Shown here piece after piece: positions 26,735-34,879 of a stretch of 64,000 bases of DNA. The notes under the pieces are model-generated. The model worked only from the letters and a program-made list of their open reading frames with translations, was not told where the DNA came from and ran no database searches. The DNA lies in assembly GCA_019747815.1 (NCBI GenBank), contig JAIEQJ010000050.1, positions 1 to 64,000 on the forward strand, given 5' to 3'. The position numbers and the translations under genes are program-made. The stretch is from Hyphomonadaceae bacterium. GTDB lineage: Bacteria > Pseudomonadota > Alphaproteobacteria > Rhizobiales > Hyphomicrobiaceae. Numbering within the stretch: position 1 is the first letter of the stretch; the number at the start of each line of letters is the position of its first letter.

Positions 26735-27613
26735 ATGAGCCGGTCAACTCCAAGCAAGCAACAGCCCCTGCTGGTGGTCGATGGCGACTCGTTTGCGCAT
26801 CGCGCCTACCACGGCTTACCCAAGACCATCCGGCGGACGGGCGGCAAGGGCGCCGGCGCCATCTTGGGCTTTGCCAACTTCCTTTTGAAGTTCTACGAGG
26901 CCGAGCGGCCGAGGGCGGTGCTGGTGGGTTGGGATACCCTCGACGAGCCGACTTACCGGCACGAAGCGCTGCCGAGCTATCAAGCGGGCCGTGAGTTCGA
27001 GGACGACATCGTCGAGCAGCTCGACGTGCTGCCGGCATTCGTGTCGGCCTGCGGTTTCGCCAACGCCAAGGCAGCTGGTTATGAGGCCGACGACTTTCTG
27101 GCGGCAGCCGTGGCCAAGGAGGAGAAGCGCGGCGGCGCGGCTGTGGTCGCGACCGGCGACCGCGACGCGTACCAGCTGGCGTCCGCGCGCACCATAATCC
27201 TGCAGCCGGTGAAGGCGGGCGAGCTGGCCCGCATCGGTCCGGCCGAGGTGCTGCAGCGCTATGGCGTGGAGCCGAAGCAAGTGCCGGATTTCATCGCGTT
27301 GCGCGGCGACGCATCCGATCGCATTCCCGGTGCACTCGGCGTTGGGCCCAAGACCGCCGCGGCGCTGTTGCGCCGCCATGGCTCCTTAGAGGCCTTGCTG
27401 AAGGCGGGGCGCTTCGAGAGGCAGGCCAAGGAGCTACGGCTCTATCGGTCGATTGCCACCATGGACAAGTCGGCGCCGCTGCCGGCGCTGCGCAACCAGA
27501 CGCCCACCTGGGATCGTGCAGCCGAGCTGGCCCACGGCTGGGGATTGAACAAACTGGCGGAGCGGCTCGTTGGATTGGCAGAGGCTTCCCAGCGCCGTCG
27601 GAGCAAGACATGA
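26735..27613 (+). CDS. 5'-3' exonuclease/flap endonuclease (PolA N-domain family)
   Basis: 292-residue stand-alone homologue of the 5' nuclease domain of DNA polymerase I. The metal-binding acidic residues are visible in DGDSFAHRAYHG, GYEADDFLA and ATGDRDAYQL; the helix-hairpin-helix is GALGVGPKTAAALL. ATG 26735 was chosen because the upstream frame overlaps the exonuclease gene. It lies 26 bases after the ExoX-like gene and overlaps the cupin gene by 4 bases, so these form a transcription unit. With opposite polarities the two nucleases could cooperate in repair or in attack on foreign DNA. Confidence 0.85.
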   Translation: MSRSTPSKQQPLLVVDGDSFAHRAYHGLPKTIRRTGGKGAGAILGFANFLLKFYEAERPRAVLVGWDTLDEPTYRHEALPSYQAGREFEDDIVEQLDVLPAFVSACGFANAKAAGYEADDFLAAAVAKEEKRGGAAVVATGDRDAYQLASARTIILQPVKAGELARIGPAEVLQRYGVEPKQVPDFIALRGDASDRIPGALGVGPKTAAALLRRHGSLEALLKAGRFERQAKELRLYRSIATMDKSAPLPALRNQTPTWDRAAELAHGWGLNKLAERLVGLAEASQRRRSKT

Positions 27614-27951
27614 AACGCACGCAGCTCGCCTTCCAAGCGGGGTTTCGCCTTGGCGTCGGCAACGACCGCTCGCAATGCGCGGTCATGGTGCTGGCGCGAG
27701 GTGGTGTGGAGGGCGACAGCGAGAACCGGCATCGCGGCGCCGATCAATGGCTGTATGTCGTGTCTGGGACGGGTTCCGCCAAGATCAACGGCCGCGAGGT
27801 GCCATTGAGTGCCGGCACCATGGTGTTGATCGAGCGCGGCGATACGCATGAAATCCGCAACACCGGCCGCTCGCTGCTCAAGACCGCCAGCGTGTACGTG
27901 CCGCCAGCTTACCGGGACGAGGAGACCGAGCTGCCCGCCGGAAAGCGGTAG
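27610..27951 (+). CDS. cupin-fold protein
   Basis: 113-residue single-domain cupin. The cupin motif 1 region is GADQWLYVVSGTGSAKINGR and motif 2 GTMVLIERGDTHEIRNTG, with His residues available for a metal ion. ATGA overlap with the preceding exonuclease stop indicates translational coupling. It converges with the MFS gene. Substrate unknown; its coupling to a nuclease gene is unusual. Confidence 0.75.
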   Translation: MKRTQLAFQAGFRLGVGNDRSQCAVMVLARGGVEGDSENRHRGADQWLYVVSGTGSAKINGREVPLSAGTMVLIERGDTHEIRNTGRSLLKTASVYVPPAYRDEETELPAGKR

Positions 27952-29388
27952 TTAGCGTGACGACTGGATGACGTGGGCGGCGATGCCGGCATGACCGCTC
28001 GCTAGGGTCAAGCACCCCAACAGCACCATGCTGATCAGCATGGCGGTCACGGTTGCGGCGCGCCAGCCGTTGCTCGACACCGGCACGGGCATCCGAAGTT
28101 GGCTAGGCGCTCTGCCGTAGCTGCCATGCTCACGCGTGTAATGCGCGAGCTGCGACTGCAGTGTCTGCCGATAGTGGGCAAGCGGCTTATGCCTCGCAGC
28201 AAGACAGAACCAGGAAAGCGCTACCGCCTGCAGCATGAGCATGATCGCCATGGCGCAGCGATGCGCTTCGACGGGATAGTGGTCCTGCACCGGAGGCCAC
28301 TGCTCGATGACGAGCCCGGTGGCGCATTGGATGGCGAAAGCTGACCCCACGTGCAGAATGTTGAGCGCCGCGTTGGCGCGTCCTGATGCTTCCTTTGGGA
28401 AGTATTCGGCAAGGGTGGCGTAGCTCAACACCGTCGCGGCGCCCGCTGCAGCGATCAGGGCCCATGGCAGTAATGCCGGAACGGCCCAGCCGAGGACGAG
28501 GACCATCTGTGCCAGCATGGAAACGCCGAGGGTGGCCGCGAGCACCTGGTGCGTCTTGATGCCGTGCCGGCGCAAGCGGTCGGCGGCGAGGCCGAGCAAC
28601 AAGCCACTGGCACTGACGGCGATCGCCATGATCCCCAGCATGTGCACGACACCACCGCGATCCAAACCGTCGACGTCCTTCAACCAGGGTGCTGCCCATA
28701 GGCCCTGCAGCGACCAGGATGTCCCCACACCAAGCGCCGAGAGGGGCGCAAGGCGCCAGAAGCGTCGGTCGCAATAGATGGCTCCGAGACCGAGCGGGCG
28801 CCGACCGTTCTTGGGCTTCGGCAGGCAGCAGTCCGGCACGAGGAGCAGCACCAGGATGGCTGCGACTGCGCTCAATCCGCCCAGGAGCGCAAACAGGCCG
28901 CGCCAGCCGACGACCTGCACCACGACTTCGGCTGGGGCGGTCGCGGTCACGGCACCGAGTGCCCCGAGCATGACGAACCAACCGTTGACGAGGGCTACCC
29001 GCTCCGGCGGGAACCACAGCACGATGGCCTTGAAGCCGGCCATCAGGGCCAAGGCGACGCCGAGCCCAATCACGGCGCGTCCGACGATCAGGCCGGTCAG
29101 GCTGTCGGCGAGGGCGAACACCAGCGCGCCGGCGCTGGCGAGCAGCAACAGCACGCTTTGGATGGTGCGCGGCCCGTGGCGGTCGAGCAGCACGCCGAAC
29201 GGCAGCTGTGCCGCGGCGAACACCAGGAAGTAGACCGACGTCAGCAGACCCAGATCAGCGGCGCCGAGGCCGAGCTCGGCCGTCAGGTCAGTTGCGATCA
29301 ACGCGTTGATGGTGCGGAACAGATAGGACAGGTAGTAGCCGGCGGCGAACGGCAGTAGCACGCAGCCGACAAGGCGCGATCGAGTCAC
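27952..29388 (-). CDS. MFS transporter
   Basis: 478-residue inner-membrane transporter of the major facilitator superfamily with 12 predicted helices and an extra hydrophobic helix near the C terminus (ATVTAMLISMVLLGCLTLA). The loop 2-3 motif LLDRHGPRT fits the MFS signature (G/DxxxDRxGRR). GTG 29388 is favoured over GTG 29442 because GGGGGA lies 4-5 bases upstream. Substrate cannot be told. It ends directly against the cupin gene (convergent). Confidence 0.8.
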   Translation of the reverse strand: MTRSRLVGCVLLPFAAGYYLSYLFRTINALIATDLTAELGLGAADLGLLTSVYFLVFAAAQLPFGVLLDRHGPRTIQSVLLLLASAGALVFALADSLTGLIVGRAVIGLGVALALMAGFKAIVLWFPPERVALVNGWFVMLGALGAVTATAPAEVVVQVVGWRGLFALLGGLSAVAAILVLLLVPDCCLPKPKNGRRPLGLGAIYCDRRFWRLAPLSALGVGTSWSLQGLWAAPWLKDVDGLDRGGVVHMLGIMAIAVSASGLLLGLAADRLRRHGIKTHQVLAATLGVSMLAQMVLVLGWAVPALLPWALIAAAGAATVLSYATLAEYFPKEASGRANAALNILHVGSAFAIQCATGLVIEQWPPVQDHYPVEAHRCAMAIMLMLQAVALSWFCLAARHKPLAHYRQTLQSQLAHYTREHGSYGRAPSQLRMPVPVSSNGWRAATVTAMLISMVLLGCLTLASGHAGIAAHVIQSSR

Positions 29389-29454
29389 GGTTCCCCCAAG
29401 GCGATAGTTCGGCGCGCGAGCAGCGCGCGATAGGTCCCTCACGTGCGGGCGGTT

Positions 29455-29775
29455 TCAGCCTTCGTCTTTGCGGTCGCGCCGCCACAGCAGGCGTGCCACG
29501 CCGTCCTCGGACGTTTCCAGCAGTGCGCCCCAGATCGGCTGCGGCAGGGTAGGATCGTCGAGCTTGACGCGCAGGTAGGTCTCCTCAGAGTTCTGCTTGG
29601 TCTTGCGCCAGGCCGCGCCGATCTCCGAGGCGCCGGCCATGATGCGGAAATCTGGCGACGCATTCCCCTCCTTGCGGTCGTTGGCGAGGATGCTGACTTT
29701 GGCGGTCAGCGTGAGGGTGCGAATCGTGCCGGCGTAGCCGTCCTTCACGGCCGAGAATGTTCCGATCACAGGCAT
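29455..29775 (-). CDS. DUF736 protein
   Basis: 106-residue DUF736 protein (MPVIGTFSAVKDGYAGTIRT, then SPDFRIMAGASEIGAAW and YLRVKLDDPTLPQPIWG). The family is restricted largely to alphaproteobacterial plasmids and conjugative elements; function unknown. It follows trbI by 13 bases as the last gene of the trb transcription unit. A second, diverged copy is at 56724-57047. Confidence 0.85.
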   Translation of the reverse strand: MPVIGTFSAVKDGYAGTIRTLTLTAKVSILANDRKEGNASPDFRIMAGASEIGAAWRKTKQNSEETYLRVKLDDPTLPQPIWGALLETSEDGVARLLWRRDRKDEG

Positions 29776-29788
29776 GAGCTGTCCTCCC

Positions 29789-31075
29789 TTACTGGCTGGA
29801 CGGTTGGCGATAGGGTCGCAGGACCAGGTCCTTGTGCACGATCACGCGCAGCGGCCAGCCCGGCCGCACGGTGATGGTGGGCTGCACGTTGAGGTTCTTC
29901 TCGACCAGGCGCTGGCCGGCACGGTTGGTGGTGGCCTGCGTCGACTGCTGCAAGGCTCGGATGAGGTCGCTGTCGGAGGAGCCGAACGCGAGCTGGCTGC
30001 CGACGCCGAGCACGGTGGCCAGCGCCACGCCCTTCAGCAGCTTCCACGTGTGGAGGTCGACCTGATCGGCGAGGCCGGCATAGCCGGCGGTATCGGTGGC
30101 CGGCAGGTTGTCGATCACGACAGAGCTGCCGTCGGGCAGGATGATGCGCTGCCAGATGACGAGCGCACGCTCCTGGCCGAAGGCGACGACGTTGTCGTAA
30201 CGGCCAAGCAGGCGCGACCCCTGCGGGATCAGGAGAAAGCGTCCGGAGACCGTGTCGTAGACGTTCTCCGTGACCTGGGCGATGACGAAGCCCGGCAGAT
30301 CGGAGTTGAGCCCGCTCACCATGCTGGCGGCGATGATGGTGCCGGCCATAAGCTGGTATGGCGAGATCGGCTTCTGCAGGGCGTGCGGATTATAAATCTC
30401 CTTTTCGGGCCCGGACTTGAGGAAGCTCAGCTTACGCCCCTGGTCGGCCGCGCCATCGTTGCCCAGGCCCTCGAGGTCGCCTGCGGCCAAAGCCTTGGCA
30501 CGTTCGGCGGCGCGCAACGCCGACAGGCTCGTCAGGTCGCCGTCCGTTGTTGTCGGAGTGGGCCGCGGCACGGGGTCCGGGCGCGGCACCGGCAGCACGT
30601 CGGTGTGTGAAGGAGCCTTGGCCTGGATGCGGAAGAACACCTGGGACTCGCGCGCCTGCAGTCCCAAGCGCGCCAGTTTGGCCTTCTCCAGCGCCTCCGC
30701 GTCGTCGAGCGCGTCGGGTCGCGGGATCAGCTTCGGCACGCTGGCCGGAAGCTTCGGGTCATCGCCCTTCTTCTCGGTGCGCATGCTGTCGTAGGTTGCC
30801 GGCAGCTTGGAGAGCCCGTCGGTGACGGGCTTATGCTCGACGTTGAAGAGCTCCGGGCGATCGCGCAGCCGCAGGCTCGGCGGCTTCAGCGCGACCAGAA
30901 CCAGGGCGGAGATGAACATCAGCACGACCGCGGCGCCACCGATGAGGACGCGGCGGTTGATGCGGGTTACGGGCTGCGGGCGTGCGCGCAGCTCCAGCGT
31001 TTCAGGAGGAACCTTGGGCTCACCGCCGCCGCCTGACTCTGGTCCTTGGCCTGTCACGGCTGGACCTCGCGCCAT
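29789..31075 (-). CDS. trbI: conjugal transfer protein TrbI (VirB10-like)
   Basis: 428-residue bitopic protein of the type IV secretion core. One membrane helix (VLIGGAAVVLMFISALVLVA, about residues 43-62) is followed by a proline-rich periplasmic stretch and the VirB10/TrbI beta-barrel domain (about 230-420). It bridges inner and outer membrane complexes. ATG 31075 overlaps trbG by 22 bases; GTG 31057 would give a 4-base GTGA overlap and is an equal candidate. Confidence 0.9.
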   Translation of the reverse strand: MARGPAVTGQGPESGGGGEPKVPPETLELRARPQPVTRINRRVLIGGAAVVLMFISALVLVALKPPSLRLRDRPELFNVEHKPVTDGLSKLPATYDSMRTEKKGDDPKLPASVPKLIPRPDALDDAEALEKAKLARLGLQARESQVFFRIQAKAPSHTDVLPVPRPDPVPRPTPTTTDGDLTSLSALRAAERAKALAAGDLEGLGNDGAADQGRKLSFLKSGPEKEIYNPHALQKPISPYQLMAGTIIAASMVSGLNSDLPGFVIAQVTENVYDTVSGRFLLIPQGSRLLGRYDNVVAFGQERALVIWQRIILPDGSSVVIDNLPATDTAGYAGLADQVDLHTWKLLKGVALATVLGVGSQLAFGSSDSDLIRALQQSTQATTNRAGQRLVEKNLNVQPTITVRPGWPLRVIVHKDLVLRPYRQPSSQ

Positions 31076-32052
31076 ACGGCATCGGTGCGAATGATGCGCA
31101 CGACGCGTTGCGGGGCCGTGCCGAGGCGCAGCTCGGCGGCAGCGAACAGCCGGTCGACGATGTAGGTGGTGCCGCGCACGCGATAGTTGACGAGCGCCGA
31201 TTTGCCGTCGGGGCCGATCACGAACAGCGGCGGCGCCTCACTTTGGGCGAGCCCGGAGGGGAACAGGATGTAGACCTTGGCGCCGTCGTCGAACACTTGG
31301 CGCGGCTTCCAAGGCGCATCGCCCTCGATGCGGTAGCGAAAGCGCAGCTGCTCGACGTTGACGCCGGTGTCCGCCACGGCCGCCGCCACGCTGTCGGCGT
31401 CCGCGTTCTGCTTCTTGAGCGCAATCAGGCTAGCGGCCGGGTAGGTCCAGGACACCGAGGCCATGTATGTCCCGGCCGAGGAATGCATCTCGAGGTGGTA
31501 GGTGCGCCGGTCTGTCGTGATGACCAGGTTGGTGTCGAGATCGGCGGCGATCGGCTTGACCAGGATATGGACGACGGCGTCCTTGCCTTCGCCGCTGGTG
31601 GTGTCGCCGACCACCCAGCGCACGGTGTCGCCGGCCGAGACCGACACCAGCTTCTCGCCGGGCTGTAGGGCGATGTCGGTGACCTGGTTGACCGCGGCGT
31701 ACAGCTGGTAGAGCGCGCCCGGTGTGTAGGGATAGACCTGGATGGCATTGATGTAGCCATCCTTGGTCGGCTCGAAGCGCGCGGACTTATGCGCGTCGGC
31801 GATGCGGTCCTTGGGCGGCGTCTCGTCCTTGGCCTCGCCGCGCTTGGGCAACGGCTTCAGCTGGCCGGGCAACGGCAGGGGCTTCGGCACCTCCACGTAT
31901 TGCACCGGCGCTTTGGCCTCGGGCTCACGTCTCGCGGCCTTGAAGGCGGGCGAGTCGAGGATGGGGATCTCTGGCACCTGCACACGGGTGGCGCAGGCGC
32001 CGGCGGCGGCTGCCAAGGTGATGCCGAGCGCGAGCGGACGCAGCGGCGTCAT
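31054..32052 (-). CDS. trbG: conjugal transfer protein TrbG (VirB9-like)
   Basis: 332-residue outer-membrane-complex protein. The N terminus MTPLRPLALGITLAAAAGAC looks like a lipoprotein signal with Cys near residue 20. The C-terminal VirB9/CagX domain includes RYRIEGDAPWKPRQVFDD and KVYILFPSG. ATG 32052 overlaps the trbF stop (ATGA). Partner of TrbI in the core complex. Confidence 0.9.
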   Translation of the reverse strand: MTPLRPLALGITLAAAAGACATRVQVPEIPILDSPAFKAARREPEAKAPVQYVEVPKPLPLPGQLKPLPKRGEAKDETPPKDRIADAHKSARFEPTKDGYINAIQVYPYTPGALYQLYAAVNQVTDIALQPGEKLVSVSAGDTVRWVVGDTTSGEGKDAVVHILVKPIAADLDTNLVITTDRRTYHLEMHSSAGTYMASVSWTYPAASLIALKKQNADADSVAAAVADTGVNVEQLRFRYRIEGDAPWKPRQVFDDGAKVYILFPSGLAQSEAPPLFVIGPDGKSALVNYRVRGTTYIVDRLFAAAELRLGTAPQRVVRIIRTDAVWREVQP

Positions 32053-32747
32053 TTTTGCTCTCCTGTGGTGACGTCCTGCGACCAATTGAAGGCGTGTACG
32101 TAGATCCCGAGGGGGTTCTTGCGCACGGACTCGACGGTGCGGGGCGGGGTGATGACGATGGAGAACAGGCCCGTCAGCCGGCGCGTGTCCTTGAGGGCGC
32201 CGCCCTCGAAGATGCGTTCTAGCCAGCGCACCTGAAACGATGCCTCCGAGGCGCGCACCACGCTGGTGACCTCAACGGCGACGGTCTCGCGGCCGACGCG
32301 CGCGAATGGGTCGTTGTCGCGCGCGTATTCGTTGAGGGTCAGGGCGGCGCGATCGGTGACGAAGTCGTAGGCCTTGAGCCAGTTCTGCCGCACGACCACC
32401 GGATCGAACGACAGCGAGCGCACGTTCTCGACGAAGCGCGCCAGGTGGAAGGCGATCTGCGCGTCGTTGGGCTTGTAGGCTTCGGCTGCTGGTCCGACCG
32501 CGCGGGCGCCACCCTTGGGGTCGACCTCGACGATGTAGGGCGTGGCCGATCCCGAACGTCCCAGCCACAACAGTATGCCGGCGAGCACTAGCGACAGCAG
32601 CAACGAGCCTAGTGCCATCAGGCGCCAGTTGTGCGCCTGCACGCGGGCGCTGCCGATGCGCTCGTCCCAGACCTGCGCGGCCTTCTGGTAGGGCGTCACC
32701 GGCTCGGGCGTTTCGCCGTAGCGCAATCCGGCGCGTTTGAATGACAT
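32049..32747 (-). CDS. trbF: conjugal transfer protein TrbF (VirB8-like)
   Basis: 232-residue inner-membrane protein with a short cytoplasmic tail, one helix (LMALGSLLLSLVLAGILLWL) and a periplasmic NTF2-like VirB8 domain. It nucleates assembly of the transfer channel. It lies 9 bases after trbL and overlaps trbG by 4. Confidence 0.9.
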   Translation of the reverse strand: MSFKRAGLRYGETPEPVTPYQKAAQVWDERIGSARVQAHNWRLMALGSLLLSLVLAGILLWLGRSGSATPYIVEVDPKGGARAVGPAAEAYKPNDAQIAFHLARFVENVRSLSFDPVVVRQNWLKAYDFVTDRAALTLNEYARDNDPFARVGRETVAVEVTSVVRASEASFQVRWLERIFEGGALKDTRRLTGLFSIVITPPRTVESVRKNPLGIYVHAFNWSQDVTTGEQK

Positions 32748-32756
32748 GGGATGCCT

Positions 32757-34058
32757 CTAGGTCTTGTCCTTGAGATCGGGTCCTCCGCCGGCGGCGGGGC
32801 GGTCGCCCTCGCGCAGGGCATGCGCCGCCACCAGGCCGGCCTGGGTTGCGCGCTGACGACGCGCCAGGCTCCGCGCCCAACCCGGTGCACCGCCCGACGG
32901 CGTTCCGCCGCTCGGCGTGCCACCGCCCGGAGTGCCCCCATCGGGCGGACCGTCCGTTCCGGACGTGGGCGCGGCATCGCGGTAGCCTTGCGCCGCGCCG
33001 TGCCGGTAGGCATCGCGCACGGGGCCGGTGTAGGCAGCGAGCGCCCGCGATGCCGGCGCGCTGACCGTAGTGCGGCCCACGCCGCGCATGCCGCCGGCTT
33101 CGTAGGCGGCGCCGACACGTCCAGTCAGAGAAGCAGCCGCTTGCACGGTGCTACCGGCAGTACGTCCCGCGAGCCGCGCGGCGCCGCCCGCGAGCATGCC
33201 GCCGGCGATGCCCGTACCGGCGAGTGCCGCCGTCGTGGCAACGGCCGAGCCGGCGCCCAGCTGTGGCGCACCGGAGATGAGGCCTGCGGCGAGGGCAGGC
33301 ACGAACATGGCGAGACCGAACACCGCGATGGCGGCGAGGATGGTGGAGGCGGCCTGCGTCAGCGTGATCTCGCCGGTCGGCCGGATCAGGGTGCCGAACA
33401 GCGTGGCACCGATGCCGACGACGATGGCCAGCACCATCAGCTTGATGCCGGAGGAGATGACGTTGCCGAGCACGCGCTCGGCCAGGAAGGCGGTGTGGCC
33501 GAACAGGGCGAACGGCACCAGCACGAAGCCGGCGAGCACGGTCAGCTTGAACTCGATGATGGTGATGAAGAGCTGCACCGACAGGACGAAGAAGGCGAGC
33601 AGCACGATCAGCCAGGCCAGCATCAGCACGGCGATGGTGACGAAGTTGGAGAAGAAGGTGGTGATGCCGATCAGCTCGCCGGCCTTCTCGAGTAGGGGCC
33701 GCGACGCGGTGAAGCCGGTCGAGGCAACGAACCCGGGCCGCATCAGATCGGCAGCCGTCAACGCCGTGCCGCTGGCCTTGAGCCCGAGGCCGGCGAAGGA
33801 CTGGAAGATGATGTCGGCCAGCCCCTTGAAGTTATTCAGCAGCAGGGCGAAGAAGCCGACGTACAGGACCTTGCGGATCAGCTGGGCGATGACGTTGTCG
33901 TCGCCCATCAGCGCCCAGAACAGGCCGGCCAGCGTGATGTCGATGGCGACCAGGATGCTGGTCAGGAAGGCGACCTCCCCGGAGATCAACCCGAAGCCGG
34001 AGTCGATGTAGCGGCTGAAGGTCTCGGTGAAGCGGTCGATGATGGCGAGGTCGTCCAT
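32757..34058 (-). CDS. trbL: conjugal transfer protein TrbL (VirB6-like)
   Basis: 433-residue polytopic inner-membrane protein. About seven hydrophobic helices fill residues 20-280; the last ~120 residues are a Gly/Pro/Ala-rich, low-complexity cytoplasmic tail (GGTPGGGTPSGGTPSGGAPG). Start MDDLAIIDRFTETFSRYID at ATG 34058. It forms part of the channel base. The gap to trbJ (98 bases) has no trbK lipoprotein gene. Confidence 0.88.
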   Translation of the reverse strand: MDDLAIIDRFTETFSRYIDSGFGLISGEVAFLTSILVAIDITLAGLFWALMGDDNVIAQLIRKVLYVGFFALLLNNFKGLADIIFQSFAGLGLKASGTALTAADLMRPGFVASTGFTASRPLLEKAGELIGITTFFSNFVTIAVLMLAWLIVLLAFFVLSVQLFITIIEFKLTVLAGFVLVPFALFGHTAFLAERVLGNVISSGIKLMVLAIVVGIGATLFGTLIRPTGEITLTQAASTILAAIAVFGLAMFVPALAAGLISGAPQLGAGSAVATTAALAGTGIAGGMLAGGAARLAGRTAGSTVQAAASLTGRVGAAYEAGGMRGVGRTTVSAPASRALAAYTGPVRDAYRHGAAQGYRDAAPTSGTDGPPDGGTPGGGTPSGGTPSGGAPGWARSLARRQRATQAGLVAAHALREGDRPAAGGGPDLKDKT

Positions 34059-34156
34059 GGCTGGTTCCCGCGTGGTTCGTTCTTCGGGCAAAGCTTCGCT
34101 GGTGGCGTGCCTCGGGCGGCACGCCGGTTGCAGGCTCGATGCGGGTCAAATTTCGG

Positions 34157-34879
34157 CTAGCGGCTGTAGGCGGTGCCGATGCCGAGGAAGCTTTTGAACC
34201 GCTGGCGCGCCTCGTCCTCGCCGGCGATATCGCGGGCTCGTTGCATCGTGTCGGCGCGATGCTGAGCGGCCAGCAGGCTTTGCAGGGCGAGGGCCTGTTT
34301 CACGCTGAGGCCGACCAGCTCGTTGCCGGCTTGCGCCACCTCCAGGGCGCCGCTGGCTAAGCGAGAACGGTCCATGGCCTGACCGAGGAGCAGACTGTCG
34401 GCTGCAATGCCGTCGCCGATCTGGCCTTGCAGCAGGGCGGCGCGCCGCAGCGCGTCGTACTGCTCCTGCCAGCGCAGCTGCGCGTTGCGCAGCACCGCAT
34501 CACTCGACAGGCTGAGCGCCACCTCGCGTGGGAACAGGCGCTCGTAGGCCCCTTGCGTGGCCTGCAGGTTGAGCGCGATGCCATTGCCTTGTTGCAGTTG
34601 TCCCTGGAGGGCGGCGAGCGTGCGCTGCAGATCCGGACTGATGCTGCCGCCGAGCCGGGCCAGATTCAGGTCCATGCGTGCGAGCATCTGCGCCTGCGCC
34701 TGCAGCTGGCGAACCTGATTGTTGATCTGCTCCAGCGCGCGCGTGGCGGACAGGAGGTTCTCCTGATAGTTGACCGGATCGAACACGGTGAGCTGTGCCG
34801 CGGTGCGCGGCACGCAGCTCGACAGGGTCATCACCACCACGGGGATTGCCAGCGTCATGCGGCGGCGGGCCAACCTCAT
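34157..34879 (-). CDS. trbJ: conjugal transfer protein TrbJ (VirB5-like)
   Basis: 240-residue exported protein with a signal sequence (LAIPVVVMTLSSCVPRTAAQ) and long alpha-helices rich in Gln (NNQVRQLQAQAQMLARMDLN), typical of TrbJ. It is expected at the pilus tip or involved in mating-pair formation. A Cys at residue 22 could make it a lipoprotein instead. ATG 34879 overlaps the trbE stop (ATGA). Confidence 0.88.
   Translation of the reverse strand: MRLARRRMTLAIPVVVMTLSSCVPRTAAQLTVFDPVNYQENLLSATRALEQINNQVRQLQAQAQMLARMDLNLARLGGSISPDLQRTLAALQGQLQQGNGIALNLQATQGAYERLFPREVALSLSSDAVLRNAQLRWQEQYDALRRAALLQGQIGDGIAADSLLLGQAMDRSRLASGALEVAQAGNELVGLSVKQALALQSLLAAQHRADTMQRARDIAGEDEARQRFKSFLGIGTAYSR

Noticed and set aside
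32751-33695. Plus-strand open frame with Gly/Asp/His-rich sequence
   Set aside because: Antisense to trbL; low complexity arises from the trbL tail and membrane helices.
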